Assembly (NCBI GenBank): GCA_009760855.2
Contig: WPIO01000233.1
Span: 170,212-234,211, forward strand
Length of the DNA stretch: 64,000 nt
Reading direction: 5' to 3'
Origin: Cristatella mucedo
Lineage: Eukaryota; Bryozoa; Phylactolaemata; Cristatellidae
The translations under genes were made by a program, and so were the position numbers. Position 1 is the stretch's first letter, and each line of letters opens with the position of its first letter. Below, in pieces: positions 46,551 to 57,170 of the stretch. The notes beneath the pieces were generated by a model. The model did no database searches and was not told the DNA's origin. It was given only the letters and a program-made list of their open reading frames with translations.

Positions 46551-47522
46551 GCCTATCACTAAGTCCTCCTTGATCACCTCTCATCTCGCCTGGGCATCGC
46601 TGGCACTGCTCTGCATTAGTTCAGGTCCTATCTCAGTGGGAGACACCAGAGTATTGACGTGAACTGACAAGGATCATCCGAGATACCTCTGAAACATGGG
46701 GGTACCTCAGGGCTCCGTGCTAGGTCCGGTTTTTTCACGGTTTATACTCTTCCTCTTGCTGATGTGATTGCCAAGCGCAAACTAGGCTTTCACTTCTATG
46801 TGGATGACACTCAGTTGTACCTTTGCTTTGAACCCTCGCAGCCTCTGAGCACCTCGAATTCTCGCAACTCACTTATGGCTACATTGATGTCATCTGCAAA
46901 TGGATGGGAGCAAATTTTCTGAAACTAAACGATGATAAAACTAACTTACTAGCTATGGGCAAAATCAGTGTGATTCAGAAATTGGAAAGGCTGATGCTAA
47001 ACAAGGGCTCTGCCAGCATATCTCAGGATCAATCAGCTCGAAATCTAGGTGTCACGATCCAGAGTGAACTCTCGTTAGACGACCACATTAGCTCCTCAAT
47101 CAAGTCTACCTACTCTCAGCTATATAATATTGCTAAACTTCGGGCATGCTTAGGCAAAATACCGCATCTGTATTGGTTAAAGCATTTGTGAAATCCTCTT
47201 TTCACTTGTGTCACCTACTGATTGTTGTCATACCGGCCTGTGTACTCAGGCTCTTACAGCTGGTGCAAAACTCTGCAGCTGGGCTTGTCTGTCGTAAGTG
47301 TCTAATTGGCCACATCTCACCACTTCTCGCCGACCTAGGCTACTTAACCACACTGGCATTCTGACCGTATCCATGTCACCCCTGACCATTTATTCTTGTG
47401 GTCTATTGAGCCTGCTACCACTAACCATTCGATCTTGCTTCTTTTTCAGCAAATGTTAGCACATAGAAAGAGATAGAGTTTTCTGAGGGCGCCTTATTAA
47501 GTGTGTTGTTATTATTATTTCT
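46551..47522 (+). mobile_element. L2/CR1-type LINE, 5'- and internally truncated
   Basis: Plus-strand copy with RT motif B (GTACCTCAGGGCTCCGTGCT) and the catalytic FYVDDTQLYL near 46790, then the downstream frame 46904-47191 (FLKLNDDKTNLLAMGK, SARNLGVTIQSEL), and a jump near 47340 from the C-terminal region into the 3' UTR, ending in a (TTA)n tail at about 47520. Several frameshifts and stops; dead. Confidence 0.88.
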
Positions 47523-48290
47523 ATCATTGAAGTTACCTGCCAATAGAAACTTGGCTCTCCCTTTGTCATTCTAGTCCTATGGTGATTCTATGAGTCTCCT
47601 CTGCATGCCTTGGCTTTTAATCGCTGCTTGATTTTGCTCAGCTTCTGCAAGGCCTCTGGTTGCCCAATTGCTGATATCTTAGAAAGTCGGTTGGCCAGGC
47701 TGCTGGCCCGGCCTAGTTAGGGAGCATCCCGACTGGGCCAAAACTCGGCTGCTAGCTTCTCCACTGCAGCAAATAACTTTAAAATGGGCAGTATCTATCT
47801 TTCAATTGAACTTCGTTGCTTACATTTTCTCTCTTTCTCAAATAACTGCACTGTGAGTGAAGGACAATGAGGTCGACAGTTCTATTGTTTGCAGAATCGT
47901 CGTACAGCGTTAGGCAGCTTGCTGTGGTTTTTTGTCATTCTTTAGTGTGAAATGTTTGACTGACTAGAGTTACTACAAAGTTATGCGCCAGCACACTGTT
48001 TGTTATGGAATTGGTATTAGGATGAAAGAGTAGGGATTTACATAAGTCAATTTGTGATTTTCCTACTACATGCACCATCTTGGCAGTGTTAATGAGGCTG
48101 TGCAGCTGTAAAGTGATTAAAGCTCTGCATAGCTCCTTTAAGTTTCCATCAGCCGACTGAGCACGATGTCGTGCCTGACGAGGTTGATCAGTAGACTGCA
48201 CCAAAGCCGCAGACGAAGCCATCGACAGCAGTGGAAACAGCATTGGCTGGAGAAGCCCCAGTAGTCGCAGTGCACATCCAGACATTTGAT
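47523..48290 (-). other. Non-coding stretch with a possible old LINE relic
   Basis: 48065-48125 (CTTGGCAGTGTTAATGAGGC) resembles the minus-strand LINE segment TTTTAGCAATGTTATGAAGC, so 47940-48290 may be a very old LINE piece. The minus frame 47935-48285 shows no firm motif. The rest is unassigned. Confidence 0.35.
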
Positions 48291-48383
48291 AATATTTGAT
48301 AATATATGTGCAGTATTTTTAAAGTGCCTACAGTGAGCTTCAGTTCACTGGTGGCTCTGTACGAATATTTTGCTACTACTATT

Positions 48384-48475
48384 ATTAGCAGTTGCAGCAG
48401 CTGCAGTAGAGGTTAGCAGCAAGGGCACTGGCAGCAGCATTTGCAGAAACAGCACCAGTAGCACCCGTGGCACTG
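48384..48475. repeat. GCA-rich imperfect trinucleotide tract
   Basis: Repeated GCAGCAG, GCAGTTGCAG, AGCACCAGTAGCACC words over about 90 bp. No open exon with splice sites surrounds it, so it is not called coding. Confidence 0.7.
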
Positions 48476-49755
48476 CTATACTGGCATGCCAAGATGAAGA
48501 CTATTTTCTACCTGAGCATGTATGGTGACACAAGTCAAGTGACACAAGTTAGATATGATCGTGAATTCGGCAAGGGAGTTAGAGGTTCATCTGTTGTTGA
48601 GTTTTCTCCTCCTGCTTACCCACAGCTGAACTGGTGAATAAAGCCACCATCCTGGTTTGGCTGAGCTTCGGCTTAGCTTAGCAGTAGCTTAAAGCCAGCC
48701 ATATAAGAAAATCGTTGCTTGTATGACGATGTGGCCGCTTTACAATCACCTATACGTCCAGTGCACTGTCAGATGAGAAATCGGTGCATTCTACTGATTA
48801 GCTTGCATTACTTACTTTTCTTATTTCATCACGTAGGCCACCGGAACACGTGATGATTTAATCACGAATTTGAGTATCTTCAATTGCGATTTGTGTGAAA
48901 ACTCTTACCCAGTATCGATCAAAGCATGTGTAGTTATTTTTTAGTGAGCCTCCTACATTATAGCCAAATTCGGCAGTGAAGGTGCTATACATGATTGAGA
49001 ATTGTGATACTCAAAGCTAGTGAAGGTTTGCTCGTGCATCACTTATAGCCCACCTAATTTATAAAACTGTGTTTCCATGAAATGGCTGACCTTGGTCATA
49101 TTGTACAACTGTATACTGCTTTACAGAGGCAGTGAGTTGGTCTAGTACTATTTTGATCCAAATCTAAACTACACTGGGTGTACTTGATTCGCTGAATAAT
49201 CTAGCAATTAACACTTCTCGGCCACTGTTCAGGCGATATACCTATTACTGCGAAAGAATTAACAATTAAGGTTCTGTGCTGTACAAAATATAAAAAATTT
49301 GACTGAATGCCTGACGCTAGCATGCTGTAGTCTCCGTGTAGAACCTGGTGCTCAGAAAGAGAATATATATTGTAAGAGAACTTTTAAATTCAATGTAAAT
49401 AATCGCAAGTCTCTGGGTGGATTTGTATACGTACTATTAGATAAGTTGTAAATGTAAATTTACCTAGGTAATTCTTGAACGTTGGCATTTTGGTGAATAA
49501 GATGTTTCAATTTTCACCTGCCACTTTTGTATGTCGACGTCAATCAATTGAAGCGAACTGCGATTAGTCAGACCTTATTTCCCCGACATAATCTATGGAT
49601 TAGGATTGATCTTCTGCAGCATTAACCGCAAGCCCCAAAGTTAAATTTCCGCCAACTTAGACACTTTCTATTGGTTGACTGCTACCCTTAAGAAAAATAC
49701 TGTTCAATCTGAGTTGGGTACAATTATGTTTGCAGCAAGACGATCTTTTCTCAAG
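48476..49755. other. Intron-like stretch before the CARD exons
   Basis: No exon, LINE or SINE could be supported. AT-rich in 49250-49480. Confidence 0.5.
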
Positions 49756-49898
49756 ATCAGTGCGAGTTTTCACCGGATAAGTTCAGGAGTATTTCTTCAA
49801 GAATATCGGGTGTGGTTACTCGAGAGCAAACGAAGGCTATTGCCGGTAAACTGTGGAGCATGAACAGGATTACTTTTGACGAAAAGCAAGCGATTATG
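49756..49898 (+). CDS. CARD exon 1 (first half of a death fold)
   Basis: 143 nt; acceptor GATCTTTTCTCAAG, donor ATG|GTAAAT. Two leading bases then 47 codons (phase 1 in, phase 0 out). It encodes QCEFSPDKFRSISSRISGVV and then TREQTKAIAGKLWSMNRITF, ending DEKQAIM: helices 1-3 of a caspase-recruitment domain, with the usual pattern LW..g.It..e...Im. It continues in phase into 51655. An alternative acceptor (GTTTGCAG at 49737) gives a different phase. The start of the gene is elsewhere; a phase-1 donor such as that at 24648 would fit. CARDs bind other CARDs in inflammatory and apoptotic signalling. Confidence 0.68.
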
Positions 49899-50425
49899 GT
49901 AAATAGATTATGATGTGATTTACTTGGATCATGGTGGGTTTGTACATCACCCTGCATAAACGTCAGGATATGCACTTATTAAAATATGTTATAAAACGTA
50001 ACTTGATTGTGTCATTTTGAGATATAGTTACCGTTTGCCTTGTCCGTTTAAATGGTACCCTTGTCTCGAACAAAGCAGCTTGCATTCTCGACTCTAAATC
50101 CTTTTATGTCGCTATTACAAAATAGTACAGTAAGATATATTTTAATTTAGATGTGCATATATTGATACGTTTGATTAATAAGAATGTCACCTTCCATCGT
50201 ATCAATTTCTTTTTTCACTCGCTTTTTTACACCCTGCATGACCTTGTAATCCTGTTACATTTTTACCAGTGTGTACTTTAAATACCTAAATATATCAACT
50301 CCTCGGTTAAATCGGTCTACTTTAAGTAATGCAATTTAACAAACCTGCGAACGTCATCCATTGTGACCTATGCCGAGCCTGTTCACCCATTTGCTGTTAA
50401 AATTTTATATATATTTTGATATATG

Positions 50426-50462
<37 letters not shown>

Positions 50463-50476
50463 CTAGAAGAGTACAA

Positions 50477-50508
<32 letters not shown>

Positions 50509-51654
50509 TTATATAAAATTATATATATATATATATAATTGTATCTAATGATATATAACTCCAAGCTTTTAGTTCGGCTTGCTGGTGCAATAAAACCCTT
50601 ACTGCCATGCCAATCTCTGCATGCGGGCTTGTCTATTCTTAAGGTCAGAATATCTGTACTAGCTTCCCAGTATCAGTATAGTGACTTCGAGACTCTCCTA
50701 CTTGTATCTAACCTTATTCTTTTGCTTCGGTAAAGCCATCACAAAGACTTCCTTCTCAGACTGATAATAGAACCTCCGTATCCCCTACTCTGTTCATTTG
50801 GCTGCTCCTATAAAGAGCTTAAAATAATTTGGAGATACCAGTCGTATTTGTATGCCTTAAAAGCCTAAAACTCTCTTTGAACTGACGTCATGACATCCCT
50901 AGACTTGACTATTTTAAAAGTATGCTTTGACTTAAAAATTCCTCGTAGCATTTGATATCTGTGAAATTTTTCCTTAACGCAGATAAATTACTCATTGTTC
51001 GCCCTATCACTATCAAGAATTGCATGCTTCACTTACATCACATTTAAAGTGACTAGACAAAGATCTGCTACCCTTGAGATGCTTTTTTATGGTGCAAATT
51101 ATTTTCCCGTCTTTTTCTAGGCTGTAGTTTCTAACAAGAAATGGCGTTGCTTTGAAATCTCTTCTTAAAAAAAGGTTCGCTTTGTTAAGATGCTTTCGTT
51201 GAGATATCCCGTTAATTATTCATGACATCAGTGAATATAAGCTTGTGGATCGCGACCCCTTGCCGGTCGAAAGTCCGTTCACACGGTCATCTAAGACTAT
51301 CGGAAAACACGTTTTTCCACATTTTGCACACTTTAATTTAATGAGTGTGGGTCGACACACTACAAGGAACTTTATTCAAGGATTGAGGCATGAGGAATGT
51401 TGAGAATCACTGCATTATATGTTCAAATTATCAGCACTCCCCGCACCAGTGCAATTTTCTGGCAATGTTCATCCTGACTTCCTGTCAGTTGTGAAATCAT
51501 TCTTATTACAAAACAATCCTATAACTCACGAGTTCCTCAGGTATTTGCACTAGCCTCTAAATTAATTTCCGTAGATATGTTTTCTTGAATGCTCTTATTT
51601 TTATGCTATGGTGGTCCTGAAAATTTCCTTCGATTGAATTTTTTTATTTTTCAG
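49899..51654 (+). other. Intron of the CARD gene
   Basis: Phase-0 intron between the CARD exons (GTAAAT ... TTTTTCAG). It holds AT-rich microsatellites at 50405-50540 and no other recognised element. Confidence 0.6.
50405..50540. repeat. Compound (AT)n microsatellite
   Basis: Three TA runs separated by short unique pieces, inside the CARD intron. Confidence 0.93.
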
Positions 51655-51825
51655 GCATTTTCAAACAATACGGACATGGTAAACGAGCTCGTCGATACTC
51701 TTGTCAAGAAAGAGCCGAAAGGCATAAAGGATCTGTATGCTGCCTCGATTCAGGCTGAGGCCTTTAGATTAGCTGCTTGGTTGTGCACCAAGCAGCAGTG
51801 CCAAAACCCAGTTCATTCGAAGTAG
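51655..51825 (+). CDS. CARD exon 2 (C-terminal exon, stop codon)
   Basis: Acceptor TTTTATTTTTCAG, then 56 codons and TAG. The peptide starts AFSNNTDMVNELVDTLVKKE, then PKGIKDLYAASIQAE and AFRLAAWLC. It matches the CARD C-terminal pattern (..L+D.L..+GP+.f..l..aL). With exon 1 the domain is about 95-100 residues, the normal CARD size, and the C terminus follows it closely, as in proteins with a terminal CARD. No AATAAA was seen within 250 bp downstream. Confidence 0.7.
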   Translation, partial: AFSNNTDMVNELVDTLVKKEPKGIKDLYAASIQAEAFRLAAWLCTKQQCQNPVHSK

Positions 51826-52500
51826 AATTATTTCAGATCTATCTGCTCGATCGTAAAGTGCAGTAAGCATTCAAAGAGCGAGGCATGCCAAACGAAGCAC
51901 GACTATATTTCGATTTTGAAGCGTGGACGATGTCACCATCCAGGGAAGAACCTCCAGAGTAGCTGCTTTATTTCTTATGGCCGATTTTTCTGCTATTGAT
52001 TTGAATCGAAAATAGTGTTTTATTATGTGTACTCTCATAGACGCTGTGCATAATATAATTTACCAAGCTATTACTGAATTGCTTCCTGTCACTGCACTAG
52101 GCTATCTAGGAATGCTCCTCACAAAAACCAAAGCTAAGTAACGCAATTCATACTTCACGGAACTATATATGGTAAATGGTTTTCCGAGGATGACCCTGTC
52201 TTTCAAGCAGATCTTACTTTTCCAGTTCTAGCTTTGTAGCAGACCAATGCTGTCAGTGTTTTCCAGCTACAGCTTGAGCTAGCTAAGTTAATGTATTGGA
52301 AAGCTACCGGAATGAGAGTAATCAAAAGATAGTTTCGTTGTGCAAGCATGTGGTAAGCAGCTGGAAGGCCCTCACCGAATTTACTAAGCTAGCTGGGCTG
52401 GATAGGGCGGTGGACACTATAGCCTTATAAAGTAAAGATTTCCTTAGTTCGCTACGGGTGCAATTTCCATATCAAGCCTGTGGTTTGTGCCGGTCATTGC
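51826..52500. other. 3' UTR or intergenic stretch
   Basis: Follows the CARD stop codon; no gene or repeat is recognised. Confidence 0.45.
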
Positions 52501-53640
52501 CGATTGATGAGTTTACATAGTAATGAATCGACAAGACAATGACATCACAAGATGGAGCAACGCAAGTAAAACATTACGTACCCATAGGAGGCAGTAGCAA
52601 GAAAAAAAACTTTAAAGGAAGCCACTCAACGCCACTCGTGCACAATGCAGCCGAGAAGGAGCGAGTGACAAACTCTACAACGCGAAGACGGCACAGAGAA
52701 GCAGCTAGGAAGCGGTCAATAGGCGCTGTCAATGATTAGCAAATGCCTCATCTGCGAGAAGGTCGAAAATAGAAAGACATGTACGATTCAAGTACTTAAT
52801 GACCCAGGCTGTGGTATGGAGTTCATGCTCGATAGTAGGACCAGCTGACAAGCAAAGCTGGACATTCCAAGTTTTTAGTTTGTAGTCACGTCTGCAATAG
52901 AAAGCAACAATGGCATTTCACACAGCATTTCGATAACTTAAGCTGATGCGTTATAATATTGTTCCCTAGTCCACTCATTAAAGCAATTGCACATGCAGAA
53001 ACTGATATTCTGCGACGACTGTCCTGTTGATGTGCAATCGCTTGCCTCCGGCCTCGTGATAAATATTTGGATAACGATTCTGAAGAAATTATATGTACGA
53101 ATTAAATGTTTGCTATATCCCTAGGAATAGGCACACATCTATAGTTGCCGGACCTACGCGCGTGCAGGTTCCTATGCCTAAAGCTGCGAATGGAGTCGCC
53201 ATCGCTCGGCTTCATCGAATCGATCGAAGGAATCGCTGAGTTATTGGGAACTGGTGGCTCAGCTCCACACAGAAAAATACAAAGCGCCATTTCAGATCAT
53301 GAGTGCACCGAGTTTTAGTGCCTAATCAAACCGACAACAGGTCGCATCGTAGTTGGATAATTAGGCAAGGAATTGTGACCGTAGCGGCCTCGTGGGCAGC
53401 TATATGAATTGGTCATGCAATGGACTGACTCTTCTCTCTCTGTGATTGGCCGGATGTATGTGCCAAAGCCAATCGTGGCTGGCGTGTTAATAGCTGTATA
53501 AAATTGGCACCGGAGTTGCGACCTGCATGCGTGTGCGAGCACCAGTTGGTCATTGGCCTCAGGACCCGGCCGGTGTGAGCTGTCTCGCTGGGAGCCGTCA
53601 GGAGGGCTATGCCACTTTGCAATAAAGTTGTCTCTCACAA
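52500..53640 (+). mobile_element. Probable LTR-retrotransposon remnant with an LTR
   Basis: 53376-53638 has LTR-like features: TGTGACC start, CTCTCACA end, a TATA-like GCTGTATAAAATTGG at about 53488 and an AATAAA signal (GCAATAAAGTTGTC at 53620). Upstream, the frame through 52745-52850 contains CGMEFMLDSRTS, which resembles a retroviral-type aspartic protease with DSG changed to DSR. 52539-52739 is a basic Ser/Arg-rich frame like a gag end. Target duplications and a second LTR were not found. Confidence 0.4.
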
Positions 53641-53756
53641 TGCCTAATAAATTAATTGAGTAGATGCAGGCTGGCGGGTAAACAGGGAGCAGCAGTAAGT
53701 GAGTGCTGTGACATGGTGTGCAAATAAGAGGCGTCTGCTATGCTGCCAAAGCATGA

Positions 53757-54965
53757 TAATAATAATAGTAATAATGTAATTGATGAAGTGCCCTATGAGA
53801 ACTTAATCTCTTTCTAGGCGCTTTACATTTCCTGCAAAGGGAAATGCAATTGAATGGTAAGTAAAATCATGTTGAAAAACAAACAAAATGAATAACATGG
53901 TTAGGGGTTACATGCACAGGGTCAGCATGCAAATGTGGTTAGTGGCAGCATGCCCAGTGTCAGCACTCATAAGCACGAAAAGGGACGAATCACAGGGACC
54001 CAATAAATGTTGTCCTAAATAGGTGTGTTTTTAAGTTCCTTTTAAATGTGGTCAGGTCAGGGGATGTTCTGACGCAGGTCGGGAGGCAGTTCCAGGCTTT
54101 GCGAGCATACGAACTAAATGCACGGTCTCCAAAGGATTTAAGGTTTGTACGAGGTATTCCTAGACTGTTAGATTCCGAAAAGCGGGTGGTACGATGCTTG
54201 GCCTGATGGGGTAGTATATCTGACAGATAGGCTGGAGCCATTGAATGAAGGGACCTAAAAGCGAGCGACAAAACCTTGAAGTCAATCCGTTGCTTGACTG
54301 GTAGCCAGTGCAGGTCGGCGAGAAGTGGAGTAATGTGGCAACTTCGACTCTCACGGCAGACAAGCCTAGCTGCAGAGTTTTGCACCAGCTGCAATCGCCT
54401 GATCGCACATGATGGTAGGCCAGTAAGCAGTGAGAAGTCAATACGGGATGTCACGTATGCATGGACCAACTTAGATGTGGTATCCTTATCTAAACAAGCA
54501 CGAATTTTAGCAATGTTATGAAGCTCAAAATAGGCAGAGTTGACTGTGGAGCTGATATGGTCGTTTAATGGGAGGTCGCTTTGGAATATGACACCTAGAT
54601 TTCGAGCTGATTCGACAGGAGATATGCTGGCAGAGCCAATTTTGGGAGACAGCCTTTCCAATCTCTGAATCACACTGGGTTTGCCCATAACTAGTAAGTT
54701 AGTTTTGTCATCGTTTAGTTTTAGAAAATTTGCTGCCATCGATACGGGGATGTCACCAATGCATGCAGCAAGTGAGTTTAGAGAATTTGAGGTGCTCGAA
54801 GGCTGGGAGGGATCAAAGCAAAGGTTCAAATGAGTGTCATCTACATAGAAGTGAAAGCCTAGATTGTGCTTGGCAATCACATCAGCAAGAGGGAGAGTAT
54901 AAACCGTGAAAAGAACCGGACCTAGCACAGAGCCCTGAGGTACTCCATATTTCAGAGGTACTTCA
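53757..54965 (-). mobile_element. L2/CR1-type LINE, 5'-truncated, youngest-looking copy
   Basis: Minus-strand copy with a (TAA)n tail at 53757-53775, the complete 3' UTR and a single long frame (53990-54928) covering the RT catalytic segment to the normal end of the ORF. It is cut at about 54965 inside motif B. It has few disruptions, so it is the best reference for the family in this window. Confidence 0.93.
53990..54928 (-). pseudogene. LINE reverse-transcriptase C-terminal fragment
   Basis: 312 codons: LGPVLFTVYTLPLADVIAKH, then the catalytic FHFYVDDTHLNLCF (YVDD), FLKLNDDKTNLLVMGK, SARNLGVIFQSDL, ACLDKDTTSKLVHAYVTSRI, HITPLLADLHWLPVKQRIDF, and the terminus LKTHLFRTTFIGSL. The endonuclease and RT motifs upstream are missing, so the fragment is not functional. 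The motif order fits L2-clade LINEs. Confidence 0.92.
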
Positions 54966-55479
54966 TGCTTATTTATTTTATTTCATGACGACAGCTTTCG
55001 CTAATATTTGCCGTCGTCAATGCGTCAGAATAGCATGACTAAAGTAATGAAGGCTTTCGGCTAAGTAAAAGTCGTAATCTTAATTGCCAATCACTTTGAC
55101 TAACAGCTAAGAATATAATTATAACTAAACGTATTTCCTATAACGGACTGATAACTTTATAAACTGAGTTGAGACTAGAACTGCTGCATATCCACCTGGG
55201 CGAGTGAGACACAGCACGGCTGCCACAGTTATATATAGTTGCTCGTCGACCATAAGTTATAAAAGTTGCGAAGATTGATCGCACAGGATAAGAGAAGGAG
55301 AAAAGTGTGAAAACCTGTAGGATCACTTTAGTACTTTTTTGTAAAAGGTTTTTTTAAAACTTTACTTTACCTGAGAGGCTTGCATTACATTTCAAGACCA
55401 AGTACAGTGGTACCTCGGCTTACAGCTTTAATTCATTCTTGAGCTAGAGCTCTTAGCTCACGTTAGAGGCACATACGCA
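54966..55479. other. Non-coding stretch, nothing recognised
   Basis: Between the LINE truncation point and the duplication edge. No supported signal. Confidence 0.5.
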
Positions 55480-55489
55480 ACTCTAGCTC

Positions 55490-55640
55490 CGTATCCACCA
55501 GCTTTGCCAAGGTTAGGTGCGTGCTTTTTGTGACAAAGGCCGTGGGCTTGAGCTCGTCTTCGAATGTTAAGCGCCTGTATAGTGATGAGCTTAAAAAATA
55601 ACTCTGATACACTGCCGTAGTTCTAAATTTTTCAAAAATA
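55490..55640 (+). mobile_element. tRNA-derived SINE relic (family 1)
   Basis: GTGGGCTTGAGCTCG B-box remnant and AAGCGCCTGTATAGTGATGAGC body; the counterpart of 28550-28690. Confidence 0.5.
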
Positions 55641-55952
55641 AGCGTCGGCCACCTGCCATTTGAATTTGCGATCGTTAATGGCATTCCTAGTTTACCTATC
55701 AAATATCAGCCTGTTTTACATTCGAATGCTGCTCACAATGGCACCATCTCAAATGGCCCATCTCAAACTTACAATGGCCCATCTCAGAGAGCAGCCAGAT
55801 AATTTTGTCTGTTGTATAAAGTTGGCTTTTTAAAAATAAGCATGGGCAGCTACTATTTTGAGTCCGCATTGTGAACAACTATGTCATGGGTTAGCTCAGA
55901 AAATGTTATACAATTAGACGCATCTGTTCTCATTAAATGGCGAGTTCAGCGG

Positions 55953-56949
55953 CCTAAGCAACAATGGATGGACCATCCACCCTCCAGTACATCCCACCCC
56001 CGACTACAACATTCCCTCTTGGGGTAGGGCATTTCTTCCTTTCTCGCATAGAAATGCCATGATATAAACTGTCTTGTTAACATATCTTATAAGACTATTA
56101 TGCTATATATAAAATATATATATATATATATAACATATGTAATATGTAAAATATATAGCATAGTCCTTCATTTTAGTAAAACTTGTTGTAATCGCTCCTT
56201 TGCAGCTGGCTGTCTTCTGCTGTGTATATTCCATCTTATCCGATTCATCTCTTCGCCTTCTTGGTATAAGAACTCACCATTCAATCGCGTTTTCCTTTGC
56301 TGCAAATGTAATGCACCTGAAAGAGATTGAGTTCTCTGAGGGCGCTATATCAAGTGCATTAGTATTATTATAAGAATAGCCGTCATGACTAAACTGAACG
56401 CCACCTCGATTACAGTTGATAAATTTCATCGCGATATCGGTAAGGTTGTTCGTCTTAGTCGTTCGTAAACCTGATCACGTTACGATTCTACTCAGTAATA
56501 CGGTATTATGTATACCCATTTCCATAAACATGGTTCACAATTTGCTACCCACTGTTCTTTTTCTCGTGCGTAGACTAGCTGCTCACATCCATATCGCTCA
56601 CCGAGAAATCGTGCGAGCAGACATCAGTAGCTTGACATATTAATCGCCGTGGATGTTTGCACCTCCTTTGCTTCCCGTTAATCTTTTGAGCATAGTTGAC
56701 TAGTGGCCTATACAAAGTACAGTTTCTTATTACACTACTAAAATTGGCTGTGTACTGCAAGGCCAACTAGTGAATGTGTCATACGGAATTAACAAAACTT
56801 CCAATTATACTTAGCTGCATTTATTTGTTATATTTTATTCTTAGTTATACATTCATCAATATAGTGGGAAAATTCCTTCCTCGGGGGAAATGTCCTAGGT
56901 CCACCAGTGTGGGAAATGTCCGCAATAAATGTCCTACATTCCTAAGCAA
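55953..56949. mobile_element. Fold-back element with repeat-array inverted ends (family 2), copy 2
   Basis: The left array has CCACC and CATTCCCTCTTGGGG words (55970-56050). The right array has GGGGGAAATGTCCTAGG, GGGAAATGTCC and AAATGTCCTACATT (56875-56940). Exact 9-bp direct repeats CCTAAGCAA flank it (55953-55961 and 56941-56949). It contains a later LINE-tail insertion. No transposase. Confidence 0.65.
56266..56376 (+). mobile_element. LINE 3' tail insertion with target duplication
   Basis: A 97-bp insert (56273-56369) with only the end of the L2-type 3' UTR (TGCAAATGTAATGCACCTG, GAGATTGAGTTCTCTGAGGG) and a TTA-type tail. It is bounded by ATAAGAA on both sides. The duplicate at about 29250 shows the uninterrupted site. 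Confidence 0.85.
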
Positions 56950-57059
56950 TAGAGTAACTCCGCGTTTCGAGCAGCAATACAGCTAGATAGAGATTCAGTT
57001 CTCCTAGGGTGATATACAAGCTATTTATGTCAATATAAAGGTAGTTTTTAGGTATTCTA

Positions 57060-57170
57060 GTGTAGAGAGAAAGCGATTTCGTTCTCTGAGGGCACTATTA
57101 CAAATGCGTTGTTACAATTATCATTAAAAATTCATTATATATCTATAATATATATATATATATATTATTC
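57060..57170 (+). mobile_element. LINE-tail relic plus short (AT)n
   Basis: GTAGAGAGAAAGCGATTTCG..TTCTCTGAGGGCACTATTAC is a decayed L2-type 3' end, shared with 30060-30135 in the other duplicate and followed in both by AT repeats. Confidence 0.6.

Noticed and set aside
48384-48475. A polyglutamine or polyalanine coding tract
   Set aside because: No open frame bounded by splice sites covers the GCA-rich tract.
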